NCBI GenBank assembly: GCA_038317685.1
Contig: JBBQBQ010000039.1
Location: 1-19,519, forward strand
DNA length: 19,519 bases
Source of the DNA: JBBQBQ01 sp038317685
GTDB taxonomy: Bacteria; Desulfobacterota; Desulfuromonadia; Desulfuromonadales; DDH964
Direction: 5' to 3'
The notes under the pieces were generated by a model that did not search any database, was not told the DNA's origin, and was given only the letters and a program-made list of their open reading frames with translations. This document shows, one piece after another, positions 14,296 through 19,519 of the stretch; position 1 is the first letter of the stretch; each line of letters begins with the position of its first letter. Position numbers and translations under genes: made by a program.

Positions 14296-14802
14296 CTACG
14301 CCTCCCCCTCATATTTAACCGACAACACCCATAAACGACCGCGGCGCGTCATAATTGGATCCCTCTCAATTGGACGGAGACGCCACCCATAGCGCCTTGT
14401 TCCTTGAGGGCGTATCATTTTCTCAAATGTGTTTTTCCAGCAGTTGGAGCCATCTGTGATAATGATACCTTTGTCCTTCGGCATCTTGCGCACAAGGTTC
14501 AGAAAATATTTTCCCGTAAAAACACAGATACCACTTCCTCCCTCGCCGCAGCTATCGCGGCGATAAAATAAAACATCTACCCGAGCTAAGGACTCAAGTG
14601 CAACTTCTGCGCTACAGGACATAAAATTGACGGCGACGTCGATTTTTGACTTGGCCTTGTAACCAAGGAATTGTTTCTGCCGATCAGAATCAATATCACA
14701 GAAAATGATTTCATCAACTCTGTTACATAAAATATTAACAGGTTCTTAAAAATCACTTCCACAGCACGGATAAAAGTCTATTAACTTTTCATTGATATTC
14801 AA
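14296..14802 (-). pseudogene. Partner gene of the HEPN protein, interrupted by one in-frame TAA
   Basis: The frame runs from TTG 14802 (GAGG 5 nt upstream) to TAG at 14296 and is 169 codons long. It is open except for a TAA at codon 19 (14748-14746). The sequence on both sides clearly belongs to one protein: IDFYPCCGSDF, stop, then EPVNILCNRVDEIIFCDIDS. Later segments include ALESLARVDVLFYRRDS, GKYFLNLVRKMPKDKGIIITDG and TRRYGWRLRPIERDP, giving a Rossmann-like alternation of strands and helices. I cannot name the family; methyltransferase-like is a guess. The stop could be a real mutation, a sequencing error or a recoded codon. A shorter product could start at ATG 14622, lacking the first 60 codons. 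Confidence 0.65.
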
Positions 14803-14984
14803 TAGAACCTCGCTATCACTTTTTACTAATTTCTCATCCCATGATTCAATGTAAAGCGAACATCCGCAGGCTAAACAAGTCTTCAGAGAAGTTCAAAGCT
14901 TTAGTGGTGTCATTGAATATGCCCTACATTGGTTGGGAGATCTGGTTAACTAACCAACCGGTCCTTCCCACAAATCCTGCCTCA

Positions 14985-15019
14985 AAGAAAAAACCCCTCC
15001 AGATCGCCAGGCGGGGTTT
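14985..15019 (-). terminator. Terminator downstream of parDE
   Basis: On the minus strand AAACCCC (15019-15013) pairs with GGGGTTT (14997-14991) and is followed by a T-rich tract. It lies about 70 bp beyond the parE stop. The rest of 14803-15089 shows only small inverted repeats (for example TTGGTT/AACCAA near 14930-14960). Confidence 0.65.
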
Positions 15020-15089
15020 ACATAGCCTGGAAGTGGCGGGTTCCGGAAAAATCGGCATAAAGTCAAGGCACAACGCCCGCCTGAGGTCC

Positions 15090-15383
15090 TTAGAGATGCG
15101 TATCGACGTCCATACGCTCATGCAAGACGCGCACGATTTCGATCAGGCCGGTGCTCTGCATTCGATAATAGATGACGTGGCGGCCGGCAGGATATTTGCG
15201 ATAGCCGGGGCGAACGCGTTCGAAGCGTTCACCCTAGTTTGGGTTTTCGGCCAGCGCGCGAAAACAGCGATCGAGTTGGGACAGATATGTGCGCCGCTGC
15301 TCGCGTCCCCATCGTCCTTGCGTGTAGCGGCCGATCTCCCGGAGGTCGTCGAGGGCGCGCTTTGTCAGCGTAAATAGCGGCAT
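15090..15383 (-). pseudogene. parE: ParE/RelE-family toxin interrupted by an in-frame TAG
   Basis: A ParE toxin frame of 98 codons: MPLFTLTKRALDDLREIGRY, TYLSQLDRCFRALAENPN, then TAG at codon 50 (15236-15234), then GERFERVRPGYRKYPAGR, HVIYYR, IEIVRVLHERMD. Both halves match the family and stay in the same frame. The stop falls where relatives usually have a residue such as Leu in the NPxLG loop. ParE toxins poison DNA gyrase, so loss of the toxin is tolerated and expected when the module decays. ATG 15383 overlaps the parD stop (TGATG), the usual coupled arrangement. The gene is probably inactive unless the TAG is read through or is a sequencing error. Confidence 0.85.
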
Positions 15384-15622
15384 CAGCCGAGTTCCTCGTC
15401 AAGTCTGCGGTTTAGGGCGTCCAAGGAGTAGTCCGCCATCCCGCTTTGCTCGCCCTCGACCAGTGCCCGGCGCAGCACCTCCAACCGCGTCTCACGTTCC
15501 TCGAGAAGGCGCAGACCGGCGCGGATCGCCTCGCTGGTCGAGCCATAGCGGCCCTCTTCGATCGCGTGCGAAATAAACCTCTCGTAGTGTTCGCCCAAGG
15601 TGACACTGGTATTTTTGCCCAT
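15383..15622 (-). CDS. parD: ParD-family antitoxin (ribbon-helix-helix)
   Basis: A 79-residue antitoxin and autorepressor of the parDE module. The N-terminus (KNTSVTLGEHYERFISHAIEEGRYGSTSEAIRAGLRLLEERE) is a typical ribbon-helix-helix DNA-binding domain with the GRYGSTSEAIRAGL signature. The tail (DYSLDALNRRLDEEL) is the segment that wraps the ParE toxin. Start ATG 15622 has an excellent AAGGAGGAG site. The frame looks intact, unlike the toxin downstream. The upstream AT-rich palindrome is a likely operator for autorepression. Confidence 0.93.
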   Translation of the reverse strand: MGKNTSVTLGEHYERFISHAIEEGRYGSTSEAIRAGLRLLEERETRLEVLRRALVEGEQSGMADYSLDALNRRLDEELG

Positions 15623-15643
15623 GATCTCCTCCTTCCGCCAAAT

Positions 15644-15688
15644 TGATATTATCATATAATATATATTGGTAGTTTTCCAGGTTTTCAA
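15644..15688 (-). promoter_or_regulatory. parDE promoter with palindromic operator candidate
   Basis: Minus strand TTGAAA (15688-15683), a 17-bp spacer and TATATA (15665-15660), followed by the perfect palindrome TGATATTATCA (15644-15654) just before the parD ribosome site. ParD proteins bind such palindromes to repress their own operon, so this is the probable operator. Confidence 0.5.
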
Positions 15689-15690
15689 AG

Positions 15691-15712
15691 CAGGGTTTCA
15701 GAGCAAACCCTG
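15691..15712. repeat. Small perfect hairpin upstream of parDE
   Basis: CAGGGTTT with AAACCCTG around a 6-nt loop. No T tract follows on either strand, so it is not an evident terminator. Between it and 15845 I see no gene or repeat. Confidence 0.4.
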
Positions 15713-15845
15713 TCATCAGCGGGTACTTTTTTATGACGACTCCCACCGCGGCTGAATTCAACCCCCAGAAATTGACCTGGATTTCGTTATTGGGAAGGGG
15801 TGCGCGTGGTCTATTACTGGAGTTATAGGTAGGCAACGAAAAAAT

Positions 15846-15890
15846 ATTAACTGAACGCCTTGGGGACTGGCTCCGGGGGCGTTTGTTTAT
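15846..15890 (+). repeat. Hairpin repeat B (right boundary of accessory block)
   Basis: ATTAACTG, AACGCC, a core with GGGACTGGCTCC, then GGCGTT followed by a T-rich tract on the plus strand. It is the inverted counterpart of 11559-11596 and sits just past the uvrC stop. Its T tract points out of the accessory block toward uvrC. Confidence 0.75.
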
Positions 15891-15892
15891 TT

Positions 15893-17734
15893 TCAGGGTG
15901 TGGGAGAGCCATGAAAGAAGCTGAAGATCGCCTGCGCCACCCCCCGCGGCAGCCCCGGCATGGCCGCGAACTCCTCCACGGTGGCCGCGCGAATCTGCTT
16001 CAGACTTCCGAAATGCTTCAGCAATGCCCGGCGCCGGCCGGGACCGACTCCGGGGACTTCCTCCAGGGCCGACCGCAGTGCCGCCTTGCCTCGCAACTTC
16101 CGGTGGTGAGTAATGGCGAAGCGGTGGGCCTCATCTCGCAGCCGTTCGAGCAAAAAGAGGGCCGGCGAGCCCTGACGCAGGACAATCGGGTTCTTGCGGC
16201 CCGGGCGGAAGAGGCGCTCCTCGCTTCGTTCCACCGCTTTGCCCCGGACATTGGCTATGACCCGGCTCTTGGCGATCCCGGCCAGGTCGATGCGTCCGGC
16301 CAGACCCAACTCGCCGAGGACCGCCGCGACCGCCGCCAACTGCCCCTTGCCGCCGTCGATGAGGAGGAAATCGGGAAGGGTTTCCTCGGCCAGTCCCCGG
16401 GTCAGGCGCCGCCGCAGAATTTCGGCCAGGGAAGCGAAGTCGTCGGCTCCCGTCACGCTGCGAATCCGGTAATGACGATATTCGGCGGGCGCCGCATCGC
16501 CGTCGAGGAAGACCGCCCTGCTGCCGACCGCCTGCGCCCCCTGCAGATTGGAGATGTCGAAACACTCCATGCGCCGCGGCGGCCGCGCCAGCTCCAGACG
16601 GCCTTGCAGTTCGGCCAGCAGGGCCACCTTCGCTTCCCGCTTGCTCCCCCGTTCCCGGTAGGCTTCGGCGGCGTTGCGCTCCGCCAGCTCCACCAGCCGG
16701 CGCTTTTCGCCGCGTTGCGGGGCGGAGACCGTCACTCTCCGCCCTTTCCGATCGCTGAGCCAATCGGACAGGGTGCCGGCATCCTCCGGGAGGAACGGCA
16801 GCAGAACCTGAGCCGGAATGAGCACTTCGCGGCCATAGAATTCCAGTAAAAAATTGGAAAGGAGTTCCGCCTCGTCGAGCCGCCAGTCGAGGCCGTACTG
16901 ACGGCGGCCGATGAGCTTCCCAGCCCTGACGAAGAGGACCACCAGCTCCACCTCTCCTTCTTCCCGGTGCAGGCCGACCACGTCCTGGTCGCCCCCCCCG
17001 GCTTCGACCACCTTCTGCTTCTCCACCGTTTGAACAATGGCGCCGATCTGGTCCCGCAGCCGTGCCGCCTCCTCAAAACGCATCTCCAGCGCGGCCCGGG
17101 CCATCCGCTCCCGCAGGTCCCCCAGCACCACCTCTTCGTGACCGGAGAGGAGTTCGATCACCCCCTTGACCAGAAGGCGGTAATCGGCAGCGCTGATGCG
17201 GCCGTGACAGGGGGCACTGCACTGGCCGATCTGGAAGAAGAGACAGGGGCGACCGCGGCGCCGGCAGACCGCCGGCGGATAGTGCCTTAAGGGAAAAATC
17301 CGGTAGATTTCCTTGAGGGTCTCGCGGACCGCACCGGCCGAGGAGTAGGGGCCGAAGTAGAGGGCGCCGTCGCGGTGGACCTGGCGCACCACCTGCAGAC
17401 CCGGGAACTCCTCCCGAGGGTCTAGGCGCACCGAAACATAGGTCTTGTCGTCCCGCAGGTTGATGTTGTAACGGGGGCGGTACTTTTTGATCAGGGTGTT
17501 TTCGAGGATCAACGCTTCCTTCTCGGTGTCGGTGAGGATCGTCTCGATGCGCTCCAGACGACCGAGCAGAAAGCGGATCTGGGGACGCCCATCGCCCCCG
17601 GGAACGAAGTAGCTGCGCAGCCGGGCGCGCAGGTTCTTGGCCTTGCCGACATAAAGGACGGTCCCCTCGGCATCATGCATCAGGTAGACGCCGGGGCTGG
17701 TCGGGTAGTTTTTCAGGTCGGAGGAATCCACCAT
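15893..17734 (-). CDS. uvrC: Excinuclease ABC subunit C
   Basis: Dual-incision nuclease of nucleotide excision repair; it works with UvrA and UvrB. The 613 residues are close to the E. coli length of 610. The N-terminal GIY-YIG nuclease (SPGVYLMHDAEGTVLYVGKAKNLRARL, about 13-39) is followed by a cysteine cluster (CRRRGRPCLFFQIGQCSAPC), the UVR motif (MRFEEAARLRDQI) that binds UvrB, the RNase H-like C-terminal nuclease (ECFDISNLQGAQAVGS and later LLIDGGKGQ) and tandem helix-hairpin-helix repeats (VPGVGPGRRRALLKHFG, MPGLPRGVAQAI). ATG 17734 was preferred over ATG 17749 because the latter lies inside the apparent -10 box. No strong ribosome site precedes either. It is divergent from the tandem-Cache kinase. 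Confidence 0.97.
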   Translation of the reverse strand: MVDSSDLKNYPTSPGVYLMHDAEGTVLYVGKAKNLRARLRSYFVPGGDGRPQIRFLLGRLERIETILTDTEKEALILENTLIKKYRPRYNINLRDDKTYVSVRLDPREEFPGLQVVRQVHRDGALYFGPYSSAGAVRETLKEIYRIFPLRHYPPAVCRRRGRPCLFFQIGQCSAPCHGRISAADYRLLVKGVIELLSGHEEVVLGDLRERMARAALEMRFEEAARLRDQIGAIVQTVEKQKVVEAGGGDQDVVGLHREEGEVELVVLFVRAGKLIGRRQYGLDWRLDEAELLSNFLLEFYGREVLIPAQVLLPFLPEDAGTLSDWLSDRKGRRVTVSAPQRGEKRRLVELAERNAAEAYRERGSKREAKVALLAELQGRLELARPPRRMECFDISNLQGAQAVGSRAVFLDGDAAPAEYRHYRIRSVTGADDFASLAEILRRRLTRGLAEETLPDFLLIDGGKGQLAAVAAVLGELGLAGRIDLAGIAKSRVIANVRGKAVERSEERLFRPGRKNPIVLRQGSPALFLLERLRDEAHRFAITHHRKLRGKAALRSALEEVPGVGPGRRRALLKHFGSLKQIRAATVEEFAAMPGLPRGVAQAIFSFFHGSPTP

Positions 17735-17744
17735 GGCACCGCGG

Positions 17745-17774
17745 AGCATAGCAAGGGCATTGGGGGGGTGTCAA
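17745..17774 (-). promoter_or_regulatory. Likely sigma70 promoter of uvrC
   Basis: Minus strand TTGACA (17774-17769, perfect -35), an 18-bp spacer and TATGCT (17750-17745). The expected start near 17738 is only a few bases before ATG 17734, implying a leaderless or nearly leaderless mRNA. Confidence 0.45.
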
Positions 17775-17785
17775 CGTTCCCGCCC

Positions 17786-17815
17786 TTGACACGGGCCTCC
17801 TCCTAGTCTCATAAT
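17786..17815 (+). promoter_or_regulatory. Sigma70 promoter of the tandem-Cache kinase
   Basis: TTGACA (17786-17791), an 18-bp spacer and CATAAT (17810-17815): a near-consensus promoter. The expected start near 17822 gives a leader of about 24 nt with AAGGA before the ATG. Confidence 0.65.
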
Positions 17816-17845
17816 CCTCTAATTTTCCAAGGACATCCAATCACC

Positions 17846-19519
17846 ATGAGCCGACACCTCTTCAAGTTCGTCAACAACCTGAAACTGCGCTGGAAACTGC
17901 TGGTGGTGGTCCTGCCGCTGGTGGTCATTCCGATCGTCATCGTCGGCAGCGTCGTCGGCTACATCGCGGTCCAGCAGGCCTATCGCGGCATCACCCAGAC
18001 CAGCAAGGACGACCTCGACCACATGGCGTCCTTCACCATCGACCTTCTCAACTCCCACTATCAGCAATATCAGGTCTACAAACAGGACAAGCAGAAGATC
18101 TTCATCCGCGACCTGGGGGCGTTGGATAACATCGCTTACAACGTCGTCGAGAGTGGAAACCGCCAATACCGGCAAGGACACCTGTCGCTGGCGGCGGCCC
18201 AGGAGGAGGCGAAGAAGTCCCTGCGGCGGGTCAACGTCGGGGAAACCGGCTACCTCTTCGCCATGACCAGCACCGGTGACCTGAAACTCCACATCGCTCG
18301 CGAGGGGGAGAACATCTGGGACGAACGGGACGAGACCGGCCGCTACTTCATCCGGGAAATGGCCCGGGCGGCGGTCGCCTCCCGAAACAATGAGGTTCAG
18401 TACATCATCTACCCGTGGCGCAACGCCGTCCTCGGCGACCGGGCGCCCCGCAAGAAGATCGCCGCTTTCCGCTACTTCAAGGAGTGGGACTGGATCATCG
18501 CCGCCAGCGGCTACCTGGAGGAGACCTACGAGGACCTCGCCTTTGAACGGCGTTCCTTCGAAGATCTGAAGAGCAAGCTCAAGAGCAAAAAGGTCGGGCG
18601 AACCGGGTACATCTACTGCATGGACAGCCACGGCACCTTCACCATCCATCCCGACGCGGAAGGGCAGAACCATCTCAACGCCCGGGACAGCTCCGGGCAT
18701 GCCTTCCTGCAGGAGATGTGCGAGAAGAAGAACGGCTGGATCCGTTACCCCTGGCAAAACCCCGGCGACCAGGAACCGCGGCAGAAGATCGCCCGCTATG
18801 TCTACTTCGCGCCCTGGGACTGGATCGTTGCCGTCGGCTCCTACGAAGACGAATTCTACCGGGAAGCCAACGCCATCAAGGGGCGGACCCTGGTGAGCGT
18901 GATAGTGCTGGTCTGCGCGGCCAGTCTGGTCTCGATCGTCCTGGTCTTCTTCGCCTCCAAGTTTTTGACCGACCCGATCCACCACATGATCGCGGCCATC
19001 CGCCGGGTCAAGCAGGGACGCCTCGACCAGAAGGTGCCGGTCGAAAGCAACGATGAAATCGGTGAACTGGCCGCCACCTTCAATCGCATGACCGACATCA
19101 TCAAGCGCAACCAGGAGATGGAGGCGGCCCTCTCCCAGCAAGGCAAGATGGCCTCGCTCGGCGTCCTCTCCTCGGGAGTCGCCCACGAGATCAACAACCC
19201 CCTGGGGGTCATCCTCGGCTACGCCAGTCACCTGGAGGGAAAACTTTCCCCCGAGGACCCTCATTACCGCTACATCCACGAGATCAAACGGGAGAGCAAG
19301 CGCTGCAAGAAGATCGTCCAGGATCTCCTCAGTTACGCCCGCACTCCCAAGCCGAATCTGGAGGAAACCGATATCAACCAGCTCCTCGCCCAGATCGCCG
19401 ATTTCGCCGCCAACCACACCGATCTGCATCACGTGACCATCGTTCGCGACTTCGCCCCCGACCTGCCGTCGATTCTGGCCGACGGGGACCAGCTGCGGCA
19501 GGTGGCGATCAACCTGATC
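17846..19519 (+). CDS. NtrB-type sensor histidine kinase with two Cache domains, 3' end outside window
   Basis: An inner-membrane sensor kinase, 558 residues visible. TM1 is at about 17-42. Two tandem extracytoplasmic Cache domains follow, each with the same motif order: GETGYLFAMTSTGDLKLH then YFKEWDWIIAASGYLEE, and GRTGYIYCMDSHGTFTIHP then YFAPWDWIVAVGSYEDE. TM2 is at about 349-372, then a HAMP domain (about 372-425, DPIHHMIAAIRRVKQG and NDEIGELAATFNRM) and a HisKA domain of the NtrB kind with H447 (GVAHEINNPLGVILGY). The ATPase domain begins at the edge (DGDQLRQVAINL). Cache domains usually bind small organic ligands. Any response regulator would lie to the right. ATG 17846 has AAGGA about 12 nt upstream, a rather long spacing. 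Confidence 0.95.
   Translation, partial: MSRHLFKFVNNLKLRWKLLVVVLPLVVIPIVIVGSVVGYIAVQQAYRGITQTSKDDLDHMASFTIDLLNSHYQQYQVYKQDKQKIFIRDLGALDNIAYNVVESGNRQYRQGHLSLAAAQEEAKKSLRRVNVGETGYLFAMTSTGDLKLHIAREGENIWDERDETGRYFIREMARAAVASRNNEVQYIIYPWRNAVLGDRAPRKKIAAFRYFKEWDWIIAASGYLEETYEDLAFERRSFEDLKSKLKSKKVGRTGYIYCMDSHGTFTIHPDAEGQNHLNARDSSGHAFLQEMCEKKNGWIRYPWQNPGDQEPRQKIARYVYFAPWDWIVAVGSYEDEFYREANAIKGRTLVSVIVLVCAASLVSIVLVFFASKFLTDPIHHMIAAIRRVKQGRLDQKVPVESNDEIGELAATFNRMTDIIKRNQEMEAALSQQGKMASLGVLSSGVAHEINNPLGVILGYASHLEGKLSPEDPHYRYIHEIKRESKRCKKIVQDLLSYARTPKPNLEETDINQLLAQIADFAANHTDLHHVTIVRDFAPDLPSILADGDQLRQVAINLI

Noticed and set aside
14841..15377. 178-codon open frame on the plus strand
   Set aside because: Runs antisense to the ParE toxin and through its terminator; no ribosome site or family resemblance.
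11559..15883. Hairpins A and B as integron attC sites
   Set aside because: They share AAGGCGTTCA with the attC at 3059-3181, but at 38 bp they are too short and lack R boxes; they fit terminator-like repeats better.
17819..19432. 537-codon open frame on the minus strand
   Set aside because: Antisense to the tandem-Cache kinase, which has clear motifs in its own frame.

Overview
The window looks like a chromosomal stretch of a GC-rich Gram-negative bacterium, most probably a deltaproteobacterium of the Desulfuromonadales/Geobacter type. That placement is an inference from the mix of a tandem-Cache histidine kinase, a PAS histidine kinase, a small OB-fold-like lipoprotein, RF3, amylomaltase and UvrC. 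No rRNA, tRNA or CRISPR array was seen.

Layout. (1) 1-4.8 kb is accessory. It holds the 5' part of a type I restriction gene (hsdR, minus strand, running off the left edge), a short gap with an attC-like recombination site and a small ORF, then an integron integrase (intI, minus strand). The attC lies beyond the 3' end of intI, so this looks like an integron whose integrase points toward its cassettes. intI has a promoter, a 14-codon leader ORF with a good ribosome binding site, and a terminator hairpin between that ORF and its start codon, which is an attenuation-like layout. (2) 4.8-11.6 kb is housekeeping: prfC (RF3) with its own promoter and a terminator-like hairpin in its 5' leader; a translationally coupled pair of sensor histidine kinase and PaaI-type thioesterase; malQ; and a lipoprotein gene behind a structured leader. 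(3) 11.6-15.9 kb is a second accessory block, bracketed by two inverted copies of a 38-bp hairpin. It contains a secreted alpha/beta-hydrolase lipoprotein, an uncertain ORF, a HEPN-motif protein, an upstream partner gene broken by one in-frame TAA, and a parDE toxin-antitoxin pair whose toxin carries one in-frame TAG. The middle of the block is visibly more AT-rich than its flanks. (4) 15.9-19.5 kb returns to housekeeping: uvrC (minus) divergent from a tandem-Cache, HAMP, NtrB-type histidine kinase (plus) that runs off the right edge.

How the parts fit. The two accessory blocks carry genes of the defence and addiction kind (restriction enzyme, HEPN protein, ParDE) and sit in intergenic gaps between conserved genes. 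The most interesting features are the integron with its attC and attenuator-like leader, the HEPN gene pair with a broken partner, and the inverted hairpins that frame the second block.
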